Assembly (NCBI GenBank): GCA_044356555.1
Contig: JBIKWB010000016.1
Coordinates: 55,843 to 119,842 of the forward strand
DNA: 64,000 bases
Origin: Tous-C4FEB sp044356555
Lineage (GTDB): Bacteria; Verrucomicrobiota; Verrucomicrobiia; Opitutales; Opitutaceae
Direction of reading: 5' to 3'
Shown: positions 43,699 to 50,330 of the stretch, piece after piece
Position numbering within the stretch: the stretch's first letter is position 1
Layout of the letters: each line of letters starts with the position of its first letter
The notes under the pieces: generated by a model
Database searches by the model: none
What the model saw: the letters and a program-made list of their open reading frames with translations, nothing else
Told to the model about the DNA's origin: nothing
Translations under genes and position numbers: made by a program

Positions 43699-44234
43699 AC
43701 GCGGAGAATCCGACGGTGATCGAATTGCGGCTGCGGGAGATCGCGCAGTTGTTCAACTCGTTGGATCCGTCGCCGTTTTTGGAACGCGATCTCGATGCCA
43801 AGGCGGAGGAGTTCATCGAGAGCTGGGCGGCGGAGATTCCGAAGCACCGCGAACTCGCGCTGGTGATCCATGTGGCGACGCCGCCGGCGACAACGATGGA
43901 CGTGCCGTCGGCGGTGCGGACGTATTTTTGCCACCGGGCGGAGCACAAGCAGCGGGAGTTTTTGCAACTGATGCGCCGGGGCCGGCTCAGCCTCGTGGTG
44001 GGGCTGGTTTTTCTGGCCGGGTGCTTGATTCTCGCGCAATGGATCGCGCTGGAGCCGCATGGAACAGCGCTGGAAATCGTTCGCGAGAGTCTCTCCATAG
44101 TGGGTTGGGTGGCGATGTGGCGTCCGCTTGAGATTTATCTCTACGACTGGTGGCCGGTGCGGGCGGAGCGGAGAAACTTGCAGCGGCTTGCGCGGATGGA
44201 GGTAAAAGTCTTAGTATCCGGCCCATCGTTATGA
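43695..44234 (+). CDS. Membrane protein of unknown function
   Basis: Encodes 179 residues. The N-terminal 100 residues are soluble and acidic (IELRLREIAQLFNSLDPSPF, LERDLDAKAEEFIESWAAEI, then YFCHRAEHKQREFLQLMRRG). Two membrane segments follow: LSLVVGLVFLAGCLILAQWI and LSIVGWVAMWRPLEIYLYDW. The second ends in a WWPVRAERR motif typical of a conserved but unnamed group. Coupled by ATGA overlaps to the genes on both sides, which supports translation. Confidence 0.8.
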   Translation: MNAENPTVIELRLREIAQLFNSLDPSPFLERDLDAKAEEFIESWAAEIPKHRELALVIHVATPPATTMDVPSAVRTYFCHRAEHKQREFLQLMRRGRLSLVVGLVFLAGCLILAQWIALEPHGTALEIVRESLSIVGWVAMWRPLEIYLYDWWPVRAERRNLQRLARMEVKVLVSGPSL

Positions 44235-44479
44235 ATCCGCTGCAATCCACTGTTCGCTGGCTCGCCACGCACACCCTATTTCCATCGAGCCGACTCGATG
44301 CGCGCGCCGAGGCCATGGTCTGCATCGCCGCGATCGTCGCGGCGGAGGATGCGGCGTCGCTGGCCAACACGCGGCATCTGATCAAGTCGCGCGACGGGGC
44401 GAAAGACGCGGCGTTGCGGGCTTATAATTACCGTCGGAGCATGGTCCACTACGTGTGCGACAACGCGGCGAAGGTGTGA
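44231..44479 (+). CDS. Small hypothetical protein
   Basis: Encodes 82 residues starting at the ATG that overlaps the previous stop (ATGA). Mostly helical: LDARAEAMVCIAAIVAAEDA, then ASLANTRHLIKSRDGAKDAA and YNYRRSMVHYVCDNAAKV. No signal. I do not recognise it. The strict ATGA linkage to the chain of three upstream genes is the main support. Confidence 0.6.
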   Translation: MNPLQSTVRWLATHTLFPSSRLDARAEAMVCIAAIVAAEDAASLANTRHLIKSRDGAKDAALRAYNYRRSMVHYVCDNAAKV

Positions 44480-44506
44480 GTGTAGCTCGTTGTACGCGCA
44501 GACGAA

Positions 44507-44533
44507 GAAGGTCATGGTAGCAGCCATGACTTC
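44507..44533. repeat. Palindrome GTCATGG-TAGCAG-CCATGAC
   Basis: Seven-bp perfect arms extended by GAAG/CTTC with one bulge. A different sequence from the GC-type hairpins but the same layout, in a non-coding gap. Confidence 0.55.
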
Positions 44534-44599
44534 CGGCACAGGCGGAGGGCGGGCAGTTTCGGCTAGAGTGGCGGGATCGGAATCTACCCATTGATTCCA

Positions 44600-44790
44600 A
44601 TGTTTGGATTTTTGATCCGTGCGGCCCGGGCCGAGGTTGCGGACGGGGCGACGGCAGCGGTCGCTGCCGGAGAAGAAAGATTTTCCGGGTGCGATCGCTC
44701 TGCTGGAGCCGATGGCAAAAGCGGAGCCAAAGAAAGCTGACGTTCAGCCCGAGCTGGAGAGGGCCTTAACCGGCCAGCCCGGTAAGGTCG
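44600..44790 (+). pseudogene. TPR-protein fragment
   Basis: An ATG at 44600 opens MFGFLIRAARAEVADGATAA; a frameshift leads into EKKDFPGAIALLEPMAKAEP and KKADVQPELERALTGQPGK, which fits one tetratricopeptide repeat (A-x-x-x-L-E-x-x-x-x-x-P-x-x-x-x-x-x-x-x-L-G-x-A). Nothing coding follows before tatD. The remainder of the gap holds a 28-bp alternating purine/pyrimidine tract at 44857-44884. Confidence 0.4.
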
Positions 44791-45018
44791 GGTTGCTTGG
44801 TAAAGCCAGATTCGCCAATCGGTCGCTCTCGGGCACATTGAACGGGGGTGGTGTGAGCGTGCACGTGCACGTGCGCGTGCGCGCTTCCGGTGGGTATGTG
44901 AGTTTGTTTTCTTATCAGCTTTTTTTCGACTTGGCCGAGGGGAGTTGCGCTCGGGGAAAGGACTCGGTCGGGACTGCAAGATTGCGCCGCGCGCCGCGGG
45001 CGGCACGTTGTGGAGTGC

Positions 45019-45819
45019 ATGCAATTGATCGATACGCACACCCATCTGGACGGGTTCGCCGCGCGGGGAGAACTGCCCGCGGTGTTGGCGCGGGCGGCGG
45101 AGGCGGGCGTCGAACAGATGATCGCGATCGGCACCGCGGCGGACGATTGGGGTGTCTACCGGGAGCTGGCGCGAGAATACGGCCACCAGGTCAAGTATTC
45201 GGTGGGGCTGCATCCCTGTTCGGTGGACGCGAATTGGGCGGAGGCCGTCGGGCAGATGGAGGATTTCTGGGTTGGGAGCGGGCCAAAGCCGGTGGCGCTG
45301 GGTGAATGCGGGCTGGATCGGTTTCATCTGCCGAAGGGCGATTCGGCGAAAGCGGCGGAGATTCTGGGCTGGCAGCGGGCGGCGTTTCGGGTGCAGCTCG
45401 ACTTGGCCCGACGGCTCGGGTGTCCGCTGGTCGTGCATTCGCGCGGAGCGTTTCAGGAGTGCGTTGAGTTGATCGATGGGAGCGGAGTGGCCTGGGAGCG
45501 GGTGATCTTCCACTGCTTTACCGAAGGCGCCGCGGAGATGGCCGAGCTGACGAAGCGGGGCGGTTTTGGGTCTTTCACCGGGGTGCTCACTTACAAATCG
45601 GCGGAGAATGTGCGGGCGGCAGCGCGGGCGCAGGGCTTGCAACGACTCATGCTTGAAACCGATGCGCCGTTTCTGACCCCGATGCCGCACCGGGGGAAAC
45701 CCAATGAACCGGCGCTGATGCGGCACACGGCGGAGTATGCGGCCGGTCTATTTGGCGTGGAGCTGGAAGAGATCGCGGCGGCCTCGACGCGAAACGCCCG
45801 GGCGTTCTTCGGGCTTTAG
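45019..45819 (+). CDS. TatD-family metal-dependent hydrolase/DNase
   Basis: A 266-residue TIM-barrel hydrolase. Metal ligands: H-x-H in IDTHTHLDGF at the N-terminus, the glutamate in ALGECGLDRFHL, the histidine in LVVHSRGAF, the histidine in IFHCFTEGAAEM and the aspartate in MLETDAPFLTPMPHRGKPNE. Start at ATG 45019, with the domain beginning two residues later; a GTG three codons upstream is possible. TatD proteins are 3'-5' exonucleases or general phosphodiesterases. Convergent with the HPr gene. Confidence 0.95.
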   Translation: MQLIDTHTHLDGFAARGELPAVLARAAEAGVEQMIAIGTAADDWGVYRELAREYGHQVKYSVGLHPCSVDANWAEAVGQMEDFWVGSGPKPVALGECGLDRFHLPKGDSAKAAEILGWQRAAFRVQLDLARRLGCPLVVHSRGAFQECVELIDGSGVAWERVIFHCFTEGAAEMAELTKRGGFGSFTGVLTYKSAENVRAAARAQGLQRLMLETDAPFLTPMPHRGKPNEPALMRHTAEYAAGLFGVELEEIAAASTRNARAFFGL

Positions 45820-45846
45820 CCCGGCCGACGGACGAGAGATGGCAGC

Positions 45847-45878
45847 ACAAAAAAGGCGCCCGCAAAGGACGCCTTGAT
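45847..45878 (-). terminator. Intrinsic terminator of the HPr gene
   Basis: On the minus strand: AAGGCGTCC-TTTGC-GGGCGCCTT followed by further T. It lies 28 bases after the HPr stop. The hairpin could also help stop tatD from the other side. Confidence 0.85.
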
Positions 45879-45905
45879 TTTCGGATTAACGCACGCCGAC
45901 GGAAC

Positions 45906-46208
45906 TCACGCCTCGTCGAATTTTTTTGCGAAAAGCGATTCGAGTTCGGCGAGCATCTGCGGGGCGTCGTCGCCGGTGGCGATGAATTTGACCTTCGAGC
46001 CCTTGCAGGCGGCCAACATCATGAGGCCCATGATGCTCTTGCCGTTGACCTGCTCCTCGTCCTTTTCGACGAAAACCTCGGCTTTGAACTTGTTGGTGAT
46101 GCGAACAATCATCGCGGCCGGCCGGGCGTGAATGCCCATCTTGTTCTGCACGATCAGCGCCTTGATGAGGGGCTGGGCGGCAGGCGGTGTGGCGGCGGGA
46201 TTGTTCAT
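45906..46208 (-). CDS. HPr-family phosphocarrier protein
   Basis: Encodes 100 residues. Active histidine H27 in QNKMGIHARPAAMIVRITNK. The regulatory serine is S58 in GKSIMGLMMLAACKGSKV, so control by HPr kinase is possible. A 12-residue Ala/Pro leader precedes the fold, a little longer than usual. No PTS enzyme is nearby; an isolated HPr of this kind often serves regulation or the nitrogen-type PTS. The start at 46208 fits the fold. Confidence 0.93.
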   Translation of the reverse strand: MNNPAATPPAAQPLIKALIVQNKMGIHARPAAMIVRITNKFKAEVFVEKDEEQVNGKSIMGLMMLAACKGSKVKFIATGDDAPQMLAELESLFAKKFDEA

Positions 46209-46292
46209 GGCTGAGTGGCGGGAAAGACCGATAAACATCAAGCGGGTTGCCCCGGCTTGCAACCCCAAAGCCAGAGCCTACGGTGCCAGCCG

Positions 46293-47039
46293 ATGCCGAA
46301 AATTGCGCTGATCGTCCCGTGTCGACTCGAGTCCACCCGCTTTCCGCGCAAGTTGTTGCACACGATCAAGGGCAAGCCCCTGCTGCTTTGGGTAGCAGAA
46401 CGCATCGCGCGCGAAGCTCCGGAGATGCCGTTGTATTTCGCAGTGGATCATGAGCTTTTGGCGGAATGCGTGACGACGGCGGGGTTCAAAGCGATCATGA
46501 CGCGGAGCGATCACGCCAGTGGCACGGATCGTCTGGCGGAGGCCAATCGTAGCATCGGTGCCGACCACGTGATCAACGTGCAGGCGGATGAGCCGTTGGT
46601 TTCGGCGCGGCAGATTCGCGCGTTGGCGGAGTTGATCTCCGGTCCGGCGGACATGGCGACGTTGGCCACGCGATTCAACACGGCGGCAGATTTTGCCAAT
46701 CCGAATCAGGTCAAGGTCGTGCTCGCGCCGGGCGGGCGGAAGGCGCTCTATTTTTCTCGCTCGCCGATTCCCTACGCGCGGGATTTGGTGGGCAACGTCG
46801 ATGACGCCTGGGTGCGGGCGAATCCGTGTTTCCGGCACCTTGGGCTCTACGCCTATAAGGCGGCGCTATTGGAAAAATTTGCAGGACTGCCGGTCGGACG
46901 CTTGGAGCAGATCGAGAGATTGGAGCAGCTCCGCGTGCTCGAGAACGGGTTCAGCATTGCCTGCGACCTGACCGAGGACCCGACGATCGGCGTGGACACG
47001 CCGGAGGACGGAGAAAAATTTGAGCGTTGGCTCGGGTAG
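46293..47039 (+). CDS. kdsB: 3-deoxy-manno-octulosonate cytidylyltransferase
   Basis: A 248-residue CMP-KDO synthetase needed for lipopolysaccharide. Signatures: IALIVPCRLESTRFPRKLLH at the N-terminus, MTRSDHASGTDRLAEANRSI, VINVQADEPLVSARQIRALA, ALYFSRSPIPYARD, RHLGLYAYKAALLEKFA and the end DPTIGVDTPEDGEKFERWLG. Length is normal. The ATG at 46293 directly precedes the fold. Its presence shows a Gram-negative envelope. Confidence 0.97.
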   Translation: MPKIALIVPCRLESTRFPRKLLHTIKGKPLLLWVAERIAREAPEMPLYFAVDHELLAECVTTAGFKAIMTRSDHASGTDRLAEANRSIGADHVINVQADEPLVSARQIRALAELISGPADMATLATRFNTAADFANPNQVKVVLAPGGRKALYFSRSPIPYARDLVGNVDDAWVRANPCFRHLGLYAYKAALLEKFAGLPVGRLEQIERLEQLRVLENGFSIACDLTEDPTIGVDTPEDGEKFERWLG

Positions 47040-47097
47040 AGCCCGCGGAGTTCGGGGACGCGGAAGGATGAAAGAGGCGGTTGAGCGCCCTTCGTCT

Positions 47098-48270
47098 TCA
47101 GATTTTCCCGGCTTTGCGCGCTTCGACCATCCGGTAGAAATCGGTGAAGAGCGGATCGGCGTCGTTGGGGCCGGGGGCGGCCTCGGGGTGATATTGCACG
47201 CTGAAGACCGGGAGCTTTGTGTGCCGCAGGCCCTCGACGGTCTGGTCGTTGAGGTTGATCTCGGTGACTTTGGCGCCGTGTTTTTCGAGGCTCGTGGGAT
47301 CGGTGGCGAAACCGTGATTTTGGGCGGTGATGGAGACTTTGCCGGTCTCCAAATTCTTTACGGGCTGGTTGCCGCCGCGGTGGCCAAACTTTAGTTTGAA
47401 CGTCGTGCCGCCAATGGCGTGGGTGAGCATCTGATGGCCGAGGCAGATGCCGAAGATGGGGTATTCGGGCAGCAGCGCCGAGACCGTTTGGTGTACATAG
47501 CCCAGCGCCGCGGGGTCGCCGGGGCCGTTGGAAAGGAAGACCGCATCGACCTTGTGCTCGCGAACTTGCTCGGCGGTGGCCGTGGCGGGGAAGACCTGTA
47601 CGTCGAAACCGTGGCGGACAAGTTTCCGGAAGATCGTGTGCTTGGCCCCGAAATCGAAGGCCGCGACCTTGAAACGTTTGGCGGGCGGGGTGGGGGCGTT
47701 GAAGGTGGTGCCGACCGGCAGATAGGCGGCGTTGTAGTTGCCGGCGTCGGTGGCGGACCAGAGGTAAGGCGCTTGGCAAGTGACGTCCTTCACGTAATCG
47801 CTGCCGGCCATGTCCTGCCAAGCGCGGGCCCGGGCGACGGCCTCTTCGTCGGAAAGCGGGAGGGTGCTGAGGCAACTCTTCATCGCGCCGTCGACGCGGA
47901 GTTTCTTGGTGAGTGCGCGGGTGTCGATTTCGGCGAGACCGGGGATGCCGTGTTTCGCGAGGTAGGCATCTAGCGAGATTTCGCTGCGCCAGTTTGAAAC
48001 GACCGGAGAGAGTTCGCGGATGACGAAACCGGCGCATTTCGGGCCGGAGGATTCTTCGTCGGCGGGGGCGAGGCCATAGTTGCCGACTTGGACGGCGGTC
48101 ATGGTCACGATTTGGCCGAAATAGGAGGGATCGGTGATGATCTCCTGATAGCCGGTCATCGACGTGTTGAAGACACATTCTCCGGCGATGGTGGCGGCGG
48201 CGCCAAATGCGCGACCGCGAAACACACTGCCATCTTCGAGAGCCAGGACACCGGGTTTGAACGTGGACAT
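47098..48270 (-). CDS. carA: Carbamoyl-phosphate synthase, small subunit
   Basis: A 390-residue glutamine amidotransferase subunit. N-terminal CPSase domain: LALEDGSVFRGRAFG, GECVFNTSMTGYQEIITDPS, PKCAGFVIRELSP, IPGLAEIDTRALTKKLR. GATase domain: VFLSNGPGDPA, then the nucleophile cysteine in IFGICLGHQMLTHAIGGTTF, and the H-x-E pair in VQYHPEAAPGPND. The start at 48270 matches the domain. It supplies ammonia for carbamoyl phosphate (arginine and pyrimidine synthesis). carB is not in the window. Confidence 0.97.
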   Translation of the reverse strand: MSTFKPGVLALEDGSVFRGRAFGAAATIAGECVFNTSMTGYQEIITDPSYFGQIVTMTAVQVGNYGLAPADEESSGPKCAGFVIRELSPVVSNWRSEISLDAYLAKHGIPGLAEIDTRALTKKLRVDGAMKSCLSTLPLSDEEAVARARAWQDMAGSDYVKDVTCQAPYLWSATDAGNYNAAYLPVGTTFNAPTPPAKRFKVAAFDFGAKHTIFRKLVRHGFDVQVFPATATAEQVREHKVDAVFLSNGPGDPAALGYVHQTVSALLPEYPIFGICLGHQMLTHAIGGTTFKLKFGHRGGNQPVKNLETGKVSITAQNHGFATDPTSLEKHGAKVTEINLNDQTVEGLRHTKLPVFSVQYHPEAAPGPNDADPLFTDFYRMVEARKAGKI

Positions 48271-48431
48271 TAAAGCCGATAGAAAAGGCGCGGCGGCATG
48301 GGTGCCAAGGGTTTTGTGCGCGAGGCGGGAACTTGCCTGAAATTTTCTCCATCGGCCGTCATTAAATTGAAGTGCGTTGGTCATTTGACAGCAGTGATTA
48401 GGGGCCTAATCGTCCCGCTTCCAAAAATTCG

Positions 48432-49628
48432 ATGCCCTACACCGAAGACCGCACTGCCTGGTATGAAGGCCAAGGACTATGGCAGCATATACCCGCCTCA
48501 GATTGGGGCGACTGGGTATGGCAATTGAAGAACCGAATCACGAGTGTGGCTCAGCTGGAAGAGCATATGACGCTCACGGCCGACGAGAAGGCCGGCTGCC
48601 TTTTTGCCAGTCAGAAGCTGGCGCTCGCGATCACCCCGTATTTCTTCAATCTGATCGACCGCGATGACCCGAATTGTCCGATCCGGAAGCAGTTGATTCC
48701 GCGGGGCGGCGAAGCGGTGGTGAGTGAGGAAGAAATGCTCGATTCGCTCGGCGAGGATGAGCATTCGCCGGTGCCCGGATTGGTGCACCGCTATCCGGAT
48801 CGCGTCTTGTTTTTGGTCACGGACCGGTGCGCGGCCTACTGCCGTTATTGCACGCGGAGCCGGCTGGTTTCGAACGCTCAGGACTACAATTTTCACCCTG
48901 AATTTGAACAAGGGTTGAAGTATATTGAGACGCATCCGGAGATCCGTGACGTGCTGCTTTCCGGCGGCGATCCGCTGCTGCTCTCAGACAAGAAGTTGGA
49001 CAATTTGCTGTCCCGGCTGCGGGCGATCAAGCACGTGGAGTTTATCCGGATCGGCTCGCGAATTCCGGTGTTTTTGCCGCAGCGCATCACCCCGGAATTG
49101 TGCGAAATTTTCAAAAAGCACGGCCCGATTTGGATGAGCATCCATACGAACCACCCAAAGGAGGCGACGGCTGAGCTACGGGCGGCGTGCGAGCGGTTGT
49201 CGTTTGCCGGCGTGCCGTTGGGGAACCAGAGCGTGCTATTGAAGGGCATCAACGACGATGTCGAGGTGATGAAGGCCCTGATGCACCGGCTGCTGCGGAT
49301 GCGGGTTCGGCCCTATTACATCTACCAGATGGATCTGATCACCGGCGGTGCGCATTTCAAAGTCGATGTGCGCAAGGGTATCGAGATTATCCGTGCTCTG
49401 CGTGGTCACACCACCGGCTATGCGGTGCCGCAATACGTGATCGATGCACCCGGCGGTGGCGGCAAAGTTCCGATCAACCCCGATTACGTGGAGAAAATCA
49501 CCGACTCCGAAGTGGTGTTCCGCAACTACGAGGGCCAACGGTTCAGATATCCGCTGACAAACACGCCTTTGCCGGCCGTTCGTGAAGGCGAGCGCGATCT
49601 CGTGGCGGGAGCGGTGATCGTAGACTGA
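48432..49628 (+). CDS. KamA-family radical SAM protein (lysine 2,3-aminomutase-like)
   Basis: Encodes 398 residues. The radical SAM cluster is C133-x-x-x-C137-x-x-C140 in TDRCAAYCRYCTRSRLV. Other signatures: VLLSGGDPLLLSDKKLDNLL, IRIGSRIPVFLPQRIT, IHTNHPKEAT, GVPLGNQSVLLKGINDD, YYIYQMDLITGG and the PLP-binding lysine in PGGGGKVPINPDYVEKITD. All cofactor residues are present, so aminomutase activity is likely (alpha-lysine to beta-lysine). No beta-lysine acetyltransferase or epmA is adjacent, so the end use of beta-lysine is open. Divergent from carA. Confidence 0.94.
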   Translation: MPYTEDRTAWYEGQGLWQHIPASDWGDWVWQLKNRITSVAQLEEHMTLTADEKAGCLFASQKLALAITPYFFNLIDRDDPNCPIRKQLIPRGGEAVVSEEEMLDSLGEDEHSPVPGLVHRYPDRVLFLVTDRCAAYCRYCTRSRLVSNAQDYNFHPEFEQGLKYIETHPEIRDVLLSGGDPLLLSDKKLDNLLSRLRAIKHVEFIRIGSRIPVFLPQRITPELCEIFKKHGPIWMSIHTNHPKEATAELRAACERLSFAGVPLGNQSVLLKGINDDVEVMKALMHRLLRMRVRPYYIYQMDLITGGAHFKVDVRKGIEIIRALRGHTTGYAVPQYVIDAPGGGGKVPINPDYVEKITDSEVVFRNYEGQRFRYPLTNTPLPAVREGERDLVAGAVIVD

Positions 49629-49652
49629 ATCAGTTCTCCGGCGAGGATTGAG

Positions 49653-49669
49653 AAATCGATCGATTTTTT
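49653..49669. other. 14-bp palindrome after kamA
   Basis: AAATCGATCGATTT followed by TTT, 25 bases after the kamA stop. It may be a weak terminator. A second AT hairpin, AAAAAAC-TTTCG-GTTTTTT, lies at 49713-49731. Confidence 0.4.
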
Positions 49670-49730
49670 AATGTCTAGCGATCAGGAATTTAAGAGATGA
49701 TAGCGTCGCGACAAAAAACTTTCGGTTTTT

Positions 49731-49759
49731 TTGAGCAATTTTGATTCGGCTGCATCTAT
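49731..49759 (+). promoter_or_regulatory. Candidate promoter of small RNA A
   Basis: TTGAGC (49731-49736) and ATCTAT within GCATCTATCC (49752-49761), about 17 bases apart. The same two boxes recur with identical spacing before copy B, while the sequence between them differs. That pattern is expected of a conserved promoter. Confidence 0.5.
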
Positions 49760-49765
49760 CCCAAT

Positions 49766-49872
49766 GAAAAGGCCGTCCTGGTAAGACGGTCAGGGTTATA
49801 GGTTCAATGGTTTGCTTGGTGTCAGGTTACATGGGCCGCCTCCTTCATCGGAGGCGGCTCTTGTAGTTTTTG
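49766..49872 (+). ncRNA. Putative small structured RNA, copy A
   Basis: Stem CCGTC-CTGGTAA-GACGG within 49771-49791, then a conserved block GGTTTGCTTGGTGT (49809-49822), and a terminator GCCGCCTCC-TTCATC-GGAGGCGGC (49835-49858) followed by a T-rich run. The neighbouring copy B has the same order with compensatory changes in the stem. The 5' end is set from the promoter guess. I do not recognise an Rfam family. No open frame of note lies inside. Confidence 0.6.
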
Positions 49873-49929
49873 GGGTCTACGGTGGGGATTGGTCAGCCGT
49901 TTTGGAACCCAAAGTTTTCTCCGGTAATT

Positions 49930-49958
49930 TTGAGCGTTTTCCAAAATCCAGCATCTAT
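49930..49958 (+). promoter_or_regulatory. Candidate promoter of small RNA B
   Basis: TTGAGC (49930-49935) and GCATCTATCC (49951-49960) with the same 15-base spacing as in copy A. Confidence 0.5.
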
Positions 49959-49965
49959 CCTTCGG

Positions 49966-50068
49966 ATAGTAAGGCCGTGCTGGTAACACGGTCAGGGTCA
50001 GTAATTCATTACGGTTTGCTTGGTGTTCGGTTATATGAGCCGCCCCTTAAACGGGGCGGCTTTTTTTT
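49966..50068 (+). ncRNA. Putative small structured RNA, copy B
   Basis: Stem CCGTG-CTGGTAA-CACGG (the loop is identical to copy A; the C-G pair closing it in copy A is swapped to G-C). A small hairpin GTAAT-TC-ATTAC follows, then the conserved block GGTTTGCTTGGTGT (50013-50026) and a strong terminator GCCGCCCC-TTAAAC-GGGGCGGC (50039-50060) with eight T. The terminator stems of A and B also differ by compensated changes. The downstream element is a TPP riboswitch 84 bases away. Confidence 0.6.
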
Positions 50069-50151
50069 ACCGGCGGGGCGGTTTCGCGTTAGATTCGGGA
50101 AATTTGGAGGAAATTCTTGCGCCGCCCATGATCACGCTTTTGCTCCCGCTT

Positions 50152-50252
50152 GCCTGTAGGGGTGTCTTCCGCGGAAGACTGAGATTGCGGCGCGATTCGG
50201 CCGCTCGACCCTTCGAACCTGAACGGATCATGCCGACGAAGGAAACAGCAGG
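50152..50252 (+). promoter_or_regulatory. TPP (thiamine pyrophosphate) riboswitch
   Basis: Matches the THI-box order: GTAGGGGTG at the 5' side, the hairpin GTCTTCC-GC-GGAAGAC, the conserved CTGAGA (50179-50184), ACCC (50208-50211), GAACCTGA (50215-50222), CGGATCATGCCG and the 3' GACGAAGGAAACAGCAGG closing on the 5' CCTGT. One position of the usual UAAU is changed (ATCAT). It is followed directly by an intrinsic terminator, so binding of TPP should stop transcription into the TonB receptor gene. Confidence 0.93.
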
Positions 50253-50272
50253 CGCGGATTGCGCCTTTTTTT
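50250..50272 (+). terminator. Terminator of the TPP riboswitch expression platform
   Basis: GGCGC-GGATT-GCGCC followed by seven T, overlapping the 3' edge of the aptamer, 58 bases before the receptor start. Confidence 0.88.
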
Positions 50273-50330
50273 GAGGGCGCGACTCACGCCCCCTTTTTCG
50301 GCGGCCCGTTTGGGTTGGGCATCACCCACC

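Noticed and set aside
50164..50179. Hairpin GTCTTCC-GC-GGAAGAC, first taken for a dispersed palindrome
   Set aside because: It is a stem of the TPP riboswitch, as the following CTGAGA and GAACCTGA blocks show.
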